A model generated the notes under the pieces. It was not told the origin of the DNA and searched no databases. It saw only the letters and a program-made list of their open reading frames with translations. A stretch of 64,000 nucleotides of DNA, taken from Atrichornis clamosus (taxonomy: Eukaryota; Chordata; Aves; Passeriformes; Menuridae). Positions 35,301 through 47,600 of this stretch are shown piece by piece. The DNA lies in the NCBI GenBank assembly GCA_013400975.1, contig WBMZ01000188.1:1-64000 (forward strand), given 5' to 3'. Made by a program: the position numbers and the translations under genes. Within the stretch, counting starts at the first letter, position 1; every line of letters starts with the position of its first letter.

Positions 35301-38300
35301 ATCACTAAACGCATCTCCACAGTACTTTGGCAATGAGGGCAAAATTGCCATTTTCCTTTTTCAAAAAGTCAAAGTGTGAGCAGACACAGCTTATCCTGGG
35401 TCACTGAAAAGCCTTCATCAGAAACAGGGGTTATACAGCATTTGTGAATTCCACAGCACTGACTGAAGGCTGGTGTCAATGTAAACCATCCACGTCCCAG
35501 GGGTTTTGGGTTTGAAACAAGGAGACAACTCTCCTTTGCACCTAAAAAGGGAAAAAGTCACAGATCTCTGCTTTCCCATTTTGACAATGAGACAACAGGG
35601 GGACATTCATGCAATGGAAGGTTGCTACTTTCAAAAAATTTGTTTTATCCACAGAATATATTCTTCAGCTATGAATTTTCTTTGCTATTCTGAATATTAC
35701 AGATGCGGAGTCATCACAAAAGCAGCAAACACTGATATTTATGAGATGGCTAAAATGGAGCAGAGAAAACCTTCTCTTGAGTAATATCCATCAAGACTAA
35801 GAAACACAGATAACGTTAAGAAGAAATTTAGGATAACTCTCTCCAGTAATTATTTCCTAAACCATTTGTTCAAGTTACTCATGAAGTACCTAATTACAGG
35901 CATTTTCAGATGCAGGATGATGAAAAAAGAGGGATTCCTGATTGAATTTAGGACAGCAGTGCCCATTCTTCATGCAGATTCTACAAGGAAAAAATATGCA
36001 ACATTTGGCTTTTTGGATGGGAGGTTTTGCTTGAAAAGTCAGCATTGGGCCTTCTGGGCTTTTTTTTCTATTTATTATTGTTGTTTCTGAAAGTGGGATT
36101 TAATGATTTAACCCCAGGAATCAGCTTTGCACCTGATTTGTCAGAGGGGTGTTATACATTATTCCCCATTGCCCTTTGGGATCAGTTTTACTCTGAAGTA
36201 AAACCACACGAGACAGAACTTGAGAAGACAACCATGAGCAGAAGACATTTCTCAGAGCACCAGTTAGTAAAGGCCTATTACAAGAAAGTAAGAAAAAAAG
36301 TGTATTTACAAATGCTGAATGCTTATCTGAAAGACAGTCCATTTCACCGAACCACTCCTGAAATTAAAATCTGCAAATGCTCAAGGCTATTCATGGGAGC
36401 GTTAAAGAGAAACACCCCTTTGTCCAAACAAACCAGTGCAAGAAAGGCATTAATTTGACTCACTCAGATGACAGACTTGCACATTGTATAACTTAAACAT
36501 ACATGATGGGGAATATATGGAAGGAGAAAGTGTACACAGAGCGTGTGAGGTGTATGGGAACCACGAAGACAAAGCAAATGGATGTTTTAGCGATGGTAGA
36601 ACTGCGGGAAAGGAAGGATAGGGCAGGGTGAAGGGCAGAACAGCACAGAACCACCACAGGATTCTGCCTGTCCATATCAAAGGCTGAAAGCTCAGTTCCT
36701 GATACTGATTTTTGGGAATTAACTCAAGTGACAAGAATAAAACCAAACCAAAGCCTTCGAGGAGTTCTGCAGTGCCTTTCCACGGGAACTGAGCCAGCCA
36801 GTCCTGCCACATCTGCCCAACTGGGCTGAATATTCAGTGACAGGGGCCATCAACGTGTACAGCCTACAAGCCACAGGGACTAAAGATACTTTTATCTTCC
36901 TTCTTTCTTTCCTCTGTCATTGCCTTGCATTTTGCCAAAGCTCGAACTCTGCTGCAAACTCCTGAAGGCAGCACTTGTACCTACTGGGGTGTGTGTGGTG
37001 AAGTGCTCAACGGGAAGCCCATCGTTTGGGCTGCTATCACATTACAAACACAAAACCGGAAAATTTAATCAAATAAATTTTGATTACTGTAGTTTAATTA
37101 GTTATAACTAGTAATAATTAGTAAATGTGCTAATTAGATTTTTGAGGGGTTAAATCCCAATCTTCGTTAGATGGCTGTCATCACCATAATGCTTTTGTGC
37201 TTTGGAATTTAATGAATTTCGTGTATTCTCATAATCTCTTGTTTGTGCAAATACTATACACCATGATGTACATGACAGTGCTAGATGGAACACAGATTAT
37301 CCAAGGTATTCAGAAGCCTGATTTCTACTGATTTTAATGTGAGCTTCAGTCCCTAGACAGAAATTGCAGGGGTCTCCTGCAGACCTGATGGGAGCACTCC
37401 CCTTACATTTGACAGCAGTGAGGCAGAAAGGGAGGGAACGACATGGTGGCACCAGGCTTCTCACTGCACAGTTGTGAAAATAACACTTGGCCACTAAAGC
37501 CCCAGAGGGCTCTGACAGGGAAAAGAGGGTGAACTTATGCTGCTGTTTTGGAGTTTTGGTTTTCTTTCACCTGTTCTTTAAATCCCGGTCCAGATATTTG
37601 TTAGGAAGAACCTATGTTTTCCTCACGCTGTCCTAGAATCTAAGAAGAAGAGATGTCACCTGAGAACAGAGAGCAAAGATGGTGACTGCAGGTCTACGTT
37701 TTTCTACAGCTTTTCTTCAGTCAGAGCCTGTTTACAGCAGTTTTTCCAGTTTAAAAATTCTTAAGTGTCTGTCTTTTACACTAAAGACCAGTATGTCAGC
37801 AGACATAGTTTAAGGTGAATTGAAGGTTTTAATTGGTATTTGTAAAAATAAGATGGCCTCTGAAGCAACTGTGGGTATTACAATTCCACCTTGAAGCCTA
37901 ATCCGAGAGCAGGAGTGCCAGTGTTGCGTAACAACAAAAATAAACACGACCAGAGACCTACTGTTACTGAAATGTGGACAAGTTGGACCAGCTGTGTAAC
38001 AGTCAATGCTTCTAAAGTGATAAATGTTGACAGCAAAAATAAAAAATGCATTACTGAGGCATCATCAAATGAGCCCTGTCATTACATGGAAACTCCGCCC
38101 TGTATAAGCTTGTCAAAAAGTGTTACTGTAATCCTTTGAGAAGCCTCCTCCTCAGGTAATGGAGAAAAAATGTTGAGGATTGGCCCAGAACAGGTGTGTT
38201 GTGCTGTAATACCAGGATTTAATCACAGATCTCTTCACATTAATCTCACAAAGGAACTAACTCGGATCTATGCAGGCCCATCACGCCACACTGAGATGAT

Positions 38301-41300
38301 TATTTAACTATTCAATTAAAGCAAGCAAGCTAACAGGGTGTTTAAAAATGGACATTCCAGGGCGTACAACATTTTACAATTATTATTTGTTTTGCTAAGC
38401 TCAGCACCAGGCATTGACACTTAAGAGGAACTGATACTCAAGAGGAACTGACACGACACGCTCTTTTCAGAGTCAGTCCCCGAAAAATCTCAGTTCACAC
38501 CTTGATCAACAGTAGCAGAGGCTGTCCCTGCTCTGAGATACCCTCTCCTGCCTAAAGGAGAAACTCCTCAGTGATGTTTATTCCCTCTCTGCAAAAACCC
38601 CCAACCCCAATCCCTGAGCAGCAGCTGGGGTGTCAACGCTTGCAGTGGCAACCAGAGGAGCGAACATGGTTAGAAGAAGATGTCCATCAGGTGCATGAAA
38701 TCATTAGTGCAGCTGCAGAATTAATTCTGCATACACAGCATGAGGTTGGACTTCAGCCTCCAGACCTGACTGCCCTGGAAAGGGTGGGACCGTATCCTGG
38801 CCAACTGGCCTCACTGGTTTTGGTGTCACTGAACCCACCATTGAATTGTCCATCGGTCACTTCTTATCAGAGGAGCCACGTGAGCACATCAGTGTGCTGC
38901 TCATTCAGTGTTGCTATTTGCAGCTTGTTGGTATGACAATTTTAGGAGCAAAGTTATAAAAACAGACAGCAGGACACCGAGACCACGTGTCCACAAGGAC
39001 ACATCAACAGCACGGTCCAGAAGAGGCAGGAGGTTTCCAAAATATCATCTGATCAACACAGCTACAGCTCATGATTGACCCAGAACCCTGCAGAGGCAGG
39101 GAAAAGAATGGGACAGCAGATGGATGTCCCTTTAAGAAAGCTTGGGAGAGAAAATGGGTGCAGAAGCTACACACCACTGTACGTCAGCACAGCCATGTGG
39201 GATTACTATGAGTACACATGTGCATCACAATGTTTTTAAGGTATTTCTTTGGAGGTTACGTAAGGAGAAGCTTAATGGAATGTAATACACAAATCTAAAA
39301 ATTAAATCCAATACATGATGGTATTTCAGTACTTGACATTAAAGAAATATGCACCAGATTTGCCCCAATAAAATGTTATGAGGCTAAATCAGTAAATTTT
39401 ACCAATACATGGATACAAAAACACAGTATTTAGCTAAACATAATATTATTACCACCAAGTAATGAGGTGGCTCACGTCAGTCAGGTGAGGTAAGTTGGTG
39501 ATGCTGTTCTGAGCATCCCACCAGACAATGACCAGTAACAGGGAGCTGCCAAGGTCAGGTGAACACCTGGGCCATCCTCTGGAGTGGTACCAGTCATCCT
39601 GCACCCAAACAACCATCAGAGGGCACTGCAAAACATGCTGTGCCACACAGGATTATGCAATAGCCATGTTGGAAGCTTTCCTGTGCATGAGAAGTTCAGC
39701 TGCACAAACTCACTCGTTACTGACTTCATGCTGTCATCTACAAATGTTTCTAGTTCTAGTTCTCTCTCACACACACTTCTGTTTACAGCAACGCCATACA
39801 GGTGACTTTTCTTTTTAAAGCACAAAAGAATTTTCTGCTTATCTTCTTGTGGTTTTACGATGACTTATTGTTGCTATTAAGAAAACAGTAACAGAAACCG
39901 GACTCTGTATCCTGTTTGCTATTGTAATATTTGGGAAAAAATTGCACCAACTGCAGTAAGATCTTGAAAAGGAAAAGGTGTTGATGTTTGAACACTTGAA
40001 GATGTCAAGTACAAGGCTTACAAGAAAGCTACACATTATGTAGCAAACCACAAAAAGGCAGTATTTTGTTTTCAGGCTAAAGCCATCTATTGAGTACAGA
40101 CTGCTTGTCAAATACTCCCTCTCTGGAATAGTAATTTCATAAAGTGAGGTTACTTTTTGTTTTTAAACTTCCTGCTTCAAAGGCAAAAGTGTCTGAGATC
40201 ACCTTTTCAGTGTGCTGGTAATGAGTGGAGCCAAGGTGTAAGTAAATATCCTACTTGTGTATAGAACCCACAGTGTCTGGAAAGCTGCCCCCAAAGTTTA
40301 TGAAATTTTCCATTAGTTTTCTGAATGTCAAAGTGTGTTAGAAAAAGCTCCTGTAGGGGAAGAAATGTCACTGGTGCTCTCAGTGACAGAAAAAAATGGA
40401 AGGAGATGACTACGAAAAACATGGACAAAGGCAGGTTTTGAAGAAATGTATAAAAACTAATTTTCCGTTCTCCCTACATAGGTAGAGCACTTGGGGTAAG
40501 AAGCCAGGAGACAACAATCCCGTGTGGGGACTGGACTACCACTGCCCTTGGCCACCAGTGAAGGATGGATGGCAGCCCAGGTCAGGAGCCCGTTCCTGGT
40601 TCTGCCATCGAGGCCCCCAGGCTGTCAAGGCTTCTCTTGTTTTAAGCTTTGTTTCCCTTACACACAGTTGCAAACACACTTGGGTTTGGTCTCTTGGGCC
40701 AGGTCTATCACTATCTCTCCTGACTCCACCTTCTCTCCTAAATACTGGTGTTTCCTGCACTGGACAATTGGTCTGGTGTCCTATTCCTCACTCTGTTCCA
40801 ATCCTATCACTCCTACTTCTAGTTTCTTCTCCTGTCCCTTGTTCTTATCTCTGTCTTTAAATGTTTTTTGTTTCCCTCAGTTTTCTTCCTTTTTATCAGC
40901 TTTTACAGTTTTTAATTCTGTCTCTTAGAACTCTCTTAGAACTCATCTGTGATGTAAATTTTATCTTCTTATTGAAGCATTAAAAAACTCCCATACCAAG
41001 CATATACCTGTTAAAACGCAATTAAAAATGCAGTTATATTGTGCCTTGGACGCTTGTTGTAATCTTCATATTTAAATTTGTGTTCAGTATTAACAAAATT
41101 AAAGTCAATTTCTTTACCAATGAATTACAGGTATCTTAAATAAAGAAGAAGAAGTAAATGACAGATATTGTGCAGACACTGCCTTCATATTACAGTCAGT
41201 AAATCTTGTACTAATGAGATACAAGATTTAAATGTGAAGAATGTGTTTAGTGAATTATTGTCAATCAATGTCTATACAACAGGATAAGAATAATCTTGAA

Positions 41301-41914
41301 TGGCAACACACCTATTATTATAAATTCCTAAGCACTTCATTACTTCAAAATGTCATTCTCAATTTATAGAGTAACAGATAAAGATCTTTCAGCTGTACTA
41401 CTCACTGTGTCTGCTTCTGTGTAATTGAAACACTTGTTTTGAGAAGTCTTGTCATCATTTATGCATTCTGCATCATTCTGAATGGTGGTTCAGTACTGGT
41501 GTACTGGCTACAGTTGGTTTCAGCCCCTTTTTAAGCAAATACATTTAAGATATATTAATCTACTTTTGTTTTCTACCTCTGACTTGGAGCTGGTCATTGG
41601 GGAAAAAATCTGATTGTTGTTTCCTTGTACGAGCACATTAAGCTCTATAACACCACTATAATGTAAGCAGTCACTGGTGGCTAATGTTCAGAAAAAGGAA
41701 AGAAACTGAAAATGACAACACCAAAAAGGAGGAGTTGTTTTGAGAGACTCAAATAAATACACAAAGGAAACTTAACCTTTATAATTTCTGACAATGGAAG
41801 AGACACTAAAACACATCATACCCAACATCACTGGCTAAAGAAACAGCTGGTTAATTTACATCCCCAGTGATTAGTGGAAGCCAGGAGGTATCTGCAGCAA
41901 CTTTCAACGCTCAC
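32373..41914 (-). other. FAF1: FAF1 intron, 9.5 kb
   Basis: The donor is GTGAGCG near 41914 and the acceptor TTCCCTTTAG is at 32373. A GC-richer patch lies at about 32580-32900 but shows no exon. Two longer open frames (33108-33611 and 36027-36458, plus strand) lack any recognisable domain or splice context and are treated as chance. I see no transposon with definable ends. Confidence 0.85.
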
Positions 41915-42003
41915 CTCATCCTTTATGTCCTCCTGCTGCTGGGCACTGAAGATCTCCATCGCAGCCATCAGCCTCATCATTAGCTCATCCACTGTTGTGT
42001 TAC
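41915..42003 (-). CDS. FAF1: FAF1 coding exon: C-terminal end of the UAS domain
   Basis: This 89-base exon enters in phase 1, completing the Gly codon begun in the upstream exon, and exits in phase 0 at donor GTGAGC. The acceptor is TTGCTAG. Its peptide, NTTVDELMMRLMAAMEIF and then SAQQQEDIKDE, is the last helix of the UAS thioredoxin-like domain and its exit into the linker. The UAS domain of FAF1-family proteins binds long-chain unsaturated fatty acids, which promote oligomerisation. The helix is identical to human in my recollection except S for T before AQQQ. Frame and length are intact. Confidence 0.96.
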
Positions 42004-44513
42004 CTAGCAACAAAGGAAGATAGCTGAACTTCATTTCATTAAAGTTATTAAACAAAAAAGAAGTCATTTTAGAATTAATCTGTAAAAATAGCCAGACTTC
42101 AAAAAAAAAAAAAAGACAAGAGTAGAAAATGCAAATCTCTCAGAATGCTTGCAGTTTGCCTTCTTCCTGAAAAATCCAAATTGTCTTTACAAAGAATTTC
42201 AAGTGTTGCAAATCTGAACAACTGCTTTTGTGCTTGCATACAATAACTCTATTTTTCTTCTAACCACTGATGTCAAAGGAAAGTAGCAGATCTAGGATTC
42301 CCTTGTGTGAAATTGATTTCAGTTTTAGAATTCCCTGGTATAATCAGGGAGACTGAAGCAATTGCTTAGTCACTTAACAAAAGGTAGGATGTTGGCAGCA
42401 GCAGCATCCAAGTGGATTGGTTCAAAAAATGGAAAAACCCAGAACACAATGATTGAATGGATGTGTACACACATGTTTTATTTGGGTGTAAGTAGTAGTA
42501 AAACTTCAAATACTACAATATATTCTCTTCAGTGTAGTTACTTCTCATAAAACTTGCAAAGCTAACGAAGAGAAAAAGTATGTCATCCATATATGTATCA
42601 TGAAATAGAACACAAGCATAGGAAAACAGATACCTCCCTGTGTTTTTCTTCCAGCATGCCTCCAGTCTTCAGTAAGACTGAAAGATTAGTTTAATTTCCT
42701 ACTAAGACATATTCTTTGGTTTCTCTTTCTAAACTGAAGACTAGACTACCCATTAAAGCCACTTGTCATAGTAGTTAAAAGGTCTTAAACCATGAGAAAT
42801 GGTCAAAAACTGTGAAGTCTAAACATCTGCCAGCCTAAGAGCTGCTGGCCCCCAGCAGAACAATACCAACAAGAGCTGGATTTATACTGGTGATGCTGGT
42901 GAAAATTTTGAAAGGAGCAAACTAGCTAGAAGCCCCAGGACCACTAAAGAAAACAAAACTGTCCCCATAGTTTCCAACCCCAGGAAAAAAATAAAAATCA
43001 AAAGCAAACTTAGACAGTCTGCATTTCAATAAACGCCACTGGGTCTTAAGTTTCTATGTTGTTGTATCTCTTCTGTCAACATGCCTTCTCACCCAGTCCT
43101 GAAAGGCCCTCATTGTTCCCACTTCTAACATTTGCTACCTTAGCAGAAAATGTTATGCCACATGCTACAACACGCAGGACTTCAGAGACTACCATTCATT
43201 TGGGGGAGGATTGTTAACAGACACCAGTGTCCCGATTCCTGGGAAAACGACAAGCACAGCTTGTTTGACTTTTGTTAAAGGATAAATTTAAGTAAGGCTA
43301 CAATAAGCCATCACTTTAGTTTAGCAAAAAAAGATTGCAGAAATCCTGACAAATCATGAATGCAGTTAAATAATCTGGATTATTTTGTAATATAAAGCTG
43401 CATTGTATTACGACTGAGTCAGTAAGTTGCTAAAGCAGTTAAGTAATTTAAGTGAGTAGCAACACTGACTTCAAGTGGGATGACAAAGGTGCTGAACTGT
43501 ACTGCAGAGTCAGAAACCCGAGCTATTTATAAGACTATTTGTATGAAATACGTTTTAGAAGTGGCAGGAATTCATACCATGAATTAGTGCTGTGCTGCAC
43601 CTTGCACAAAATCCATGCAAAAATTAACCACTTTGTCCACAGGAAGTAATGCTGTAGATTCCTCAATAAAATTATTAATCCCAGATGCAGAAAGAAACAC
43701 TAATGCTGTCTGCAAAAGGCAGCATTTCCTGCGGCTGAATTTCCTCAGGAAAATAAGGAGATTACAATAGAGGTCGCGAGTCACAAGCAATAAAAAATGA
43801 GGACACAGTGTCATGAAGGCAAACTTGTGGAGAAAGCAGGAGAAATGAGAGGCAGCCATTCTTTGATGCGTTCTAATTTGAAGAGTTACTGAGAACAGCA
43901 GTCAAAGGGCAACACTCCACATCGAAGTCATCTTGCTCCCAGCACAATCAGAGGAGTGGTTATGGCAGAAAGAGCTGCTCATATAAGGCAGAGAGCTTCA
44001 TTTATGTGAGGTAATACGAGGAACTTAAATCCTGATCTGATTTGGGGGTCTCAATGCTGCAGGCAGGTCTGAAGAAGCAACTCATGTCCAAATATTAGCC
44101 CACTACATGCAACAGGAGCCCACAAACAAGGAACTACACACAAAGAATCAAATGCATTCTGGCACTATGCAAAAAGTGCAGCCAAAATCTTTTGGAAATC
44201 AGGAATGTATGTGGATATATATTTGCAAAACTAAGTGTAGCTCCTTATTTAGGGTATTAAGCTTCCACTTTAAAAAAATAAAAACTTGAACTATAATTCT
44301 GTACTACAGTCATGGCAACTCCAATCTCTAACACCATGCTAATTAATATATTTATGAGTAGTAGATAACTATATACTGGAAACTGGAAGTGTGTTTTGTG
44401 CAATAAATTCATATTCTGGACATCTTAAAAGAGAAACAGTTAGCAAAGATCTCCTATAACAGTCTCAACACTCAGGTAAGGAACACATTACTAATGTAAA
44501 GTGAGAACTGTAC
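42004..44513 (-). other. FAF1: FAF1 intron, 2.5 kb
   Basis: The donor is GTACAG next to 44513 and the acceptor TTGCTAG is at 42004. The donor is weaker than consensus at the +3/+4 positions. The intron is AT-rich without recognisable repeats, apart from a poly-A run at about 42101-42114. Confidence 0.88.
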
Positions 44514-44650
44514 CTTGTATTACATTCAATACTTCATTAGATGATCGTTTTCCCATAATAATAAGGAAAAGTGGAAACTGGTCTGTCTTCTGAGTCCGAA
44601 TTGTTTGGGCTACAACACTCCCAAAGTGTCTGGTGCACATCGTCAGAAAC
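44514..44650 (-). CDS. FAF1: FAF1 coding exon: core of the UAS domain
   Basis: This 137-base exon enters by completing an Arg codon and leaves after the first base of a Gly codon. The acceptor is CCCCACAAG and the donor GTACAG. The peptide contains FLTMCTRHFGSVVAQTIR, the strand DQFPLFLIIMGKR, and SSNEVLNVIQ. This is the central sheet of the UAS domain, which keeps the thioredoxin fold but not a CxxC redox centre; none is present here either. The only difference I notice from human is T for N in the CTRHFG segment. The domain sits on the cytosolic and nuclear side in complexes with p97. Frame continuity with both neighbouring exons confirms the splice sites. Confidence 0.97.
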
Positions 44651-47600
44651 CTTGTGGGGAAAATACACAGTTAACATTGTGGAGGAGTTTTTGAAGTGAA
44701 GTTTTAAAAAAATAATTAAGCTAAATTCAGCAGTTTAACTGTTACCTACTGTTTCACATCTGATCTTCTGCATTCAATTCTACAGCTCTTTATCTCTTTT
44801 CATGACTAAACTATTACAATATTTACAAACAAGATAGGTCCAGATTGTCTAAATTAAAATAATTAAGTGCTTGAGGCAGTGATGAGAATTCCATTTCATG
44901 TTACATTACTCTGCAGGCTGTAATCCAAAATTATCCCCCAAAATAATAATGCTAAATAAATTGTTAAAAACTTCTGAAGAGAAACTAAGTAGAGCCACAA
45001 TCTAACAAACATGATAAAGTAAAAAAATAATTTAATTCAAAAGCATAATTTAATAATGAAAGATCAAGAAATTGGTTTTATCAGTCACAGAATTAAAACA
45101 CAGTACTTCAGAATTGTATTTTCTTTTGTACTGGTGCCCTGCCAGCGACATACTTAGCAGTGTGGTCTAAAAAACAATAATTCTAAGCTTTTGACCAAAA
45201 AAAGCTCTTAGATATTAGCATACAGAAGTCTAACATTAGTATTCTTAACACGATCTTGAATAAATGAAAAAACTGATAAAGCTTTTCTCTTCCATTAAAG
45301 GACTGTTTGAAATTAGCATTTCTTTCAAGAGAAAAGGGTAGCTTATGATATGTTTTCAGATCTGATGGTAAAAAGTAAATGTCATAATAATAATGAATTA
45401 TGAAAGACCAAATGCAAATATAGAATGCTTTAATAAGATCCAATTTAATAAAGTCTGTAAAAATAATGGACTTTTAATAACATGGGTCACAAAAGGCAAA
45501 ACAGTGGAAATTCTGAGGACTAGCCACTGGTACAGGCTTATTAATTCTTAATTATGTTCATGAAAGGCAACTTAAATCGTGTGTTTTCTTATGCCTTATG
45601 ATAATATTTTAGGTAACAACTACTCTGAAATGTATGCTCTAACTGAAGAGCAAAGTCCCGTTGTCACATGCATTAGAAGCCAAATCTATTTGAAAAGACA
45701 AACTGCATTAAAATGTCAAGCACTCCAAGTAATTTCTTCTCAAAGATACTGAAAACATTCAAAATTGTAATTTTTTTAATCAATATATATTGTATCTAAT
45801 AAAACGGCTGAAAATGGTGAAGCTGAGTACACCATTGGGCTTATTTGAGATAACTGAAGTACTAAAAAAAACTCTCTCAGAGACAATTTGTCTTTGGCTG
45901 AATTTGGATGGAAAGCAATGAGTGGGGGTGGCAAGTGAGTATTTCAAAACCATAACTCCTTGATTATCTCTGTTTTGCAACTCAGAACGACCACACACAA
46001 AAAAACCATCAAAAAAGCTGAACAGATTCTGCTGTGAGTGAAACCTTGGCCTCGGAGAAGTCAGTGGTGATCTTCCATGGCAAAACGACTTATGTGAGTT
46101 CAAGGTTTCACTCCTGGAAGTAAGTGAGGACAGTCGACAATTGAACTGAATTCCTGAGACTTGTGTATTAAAACTGTTTATCAGTCTTCAACACACCACA
46201 GAAGAAAAGCACTCAAGTTTCGTGGAAAAACAAAATATTTAACTGGAGGTGAAAAAGTGCTGTAGAGAATAATGCTAGAAGGAACAAAACTAAAAAGACT
46301 ATTACAGTACTAGTTGTACTAGTCAAAGGTGTTGGTATGTTAATTTTTTTTTAAAAATCAATTCTGCATTGAGGAAACTCATAACTCAGTCCCAAAATAT
46401 GCATTTATTGGTATAGGTTTTACATGCAGAGAATTCTGAATGAAGTAGGTATTTAAGTATGTTAAAAGATTTTATACATTTTTTCCAGGAGATGAATTTT
46501 TATATGCAGAACTTTTGGCTGACTACATAGAACCTAACAAGTTATGATACCTTGGGGTCCTCTATAATCCAGGCTGGGAACAGGTTTCAACTCCCTGGCT
46601 TCAGAAGAGGACACGTCGTGCCAGGTTGCTGTAAGGGCACACACACTTTCCTGGTTGAGTAACAGCAGAGCAGATGCCAACATCTTCCCTCATGGTGGTT
46701 TTTTTCTTCTTGGTGCCACTTCTTACAGCCAGTGGTGCCATCTGCCCTGCTCTTAGCAAACACCTCCCTTCCTCTGCTGCTGTCCCAGCCTGCTCAGCTC
46801 ACTCACTCACCAGTGACAAGAGCAGCTCATGCCAGTGCTGGTGTGAATGCCACAGATTTGTCACCGCTGCCATCAGGCAGCCTTTGTGTTTCTTTGGGGA
46901 GGAATGAGAAACCACTCTTCTTCCCAGCACTTCCAACACTGAATAATCCCTGTCCAGACCACAGCACAGGCAGCTGTGATGAGGATGGTTGTGGGGGATG
47001 AGGGACCACCTGGTGGTTATCAACGTGTACCCCCAGAGCAGAGCCAGAACATCTCACCAACATCAAAATACACCCTGCCCTTGGGAGCCAAGTAAGACCC
47101 CACTTGTCTGTTGAACTAAACTGTAGTAAAGCCAACAGAAATGTGGAGGTGGTCAAACAATGCAACACTGAACAGAGAGACAGCAGCAGCAGTCTCCAAG
47201 GCTGGCACTGTACAACTGTTGTTCATCAGCAACCACTCAGCTCACAGACCTGCTCTCTGCCAGGTCAGCGGCAAGTACTCTCAACACATCTCTTCCTTTT
47301 ACTAGACAGGAAGGAATTCAATTTTCATTCCTGAATTTTTTTTCCTTTTCTGCCTTTATGGATTTTGTATTTGCAGAACTTTTTACTTTCTAGAGAAAGA
47401 AACCCCCAAACTTCCCCTCTGTGCTAATATTTACTGTGTTGGAAGTATGTGAGTAGGACCAAAACTACTTGGTGCAATAACCAGTACCTTACTCTGTACA
47501 TCACTAACCAGGGATTTTCTCACTTTCATCTACACAGAAGTGTGCCAGATCTCTCAGTGGCATCTCCACAGCTGCCAAAAGAAGTGCCTGTGGAGTCCAT

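Noticed and set aside
36027..36458. 143-residue plus-strand open frame with a hydrophobic N-terminus
   Set aside because: The hydrophobic start comes from a T-rich run, and the rest matches no family I know.
38571..38936. 121-residue plus-strand open frame in the 9.5-kb intron
   Set aside because: The middle part looks somewhat protein-like, but I could tie it to no gene or transposon family, and no exon boundaries fit.
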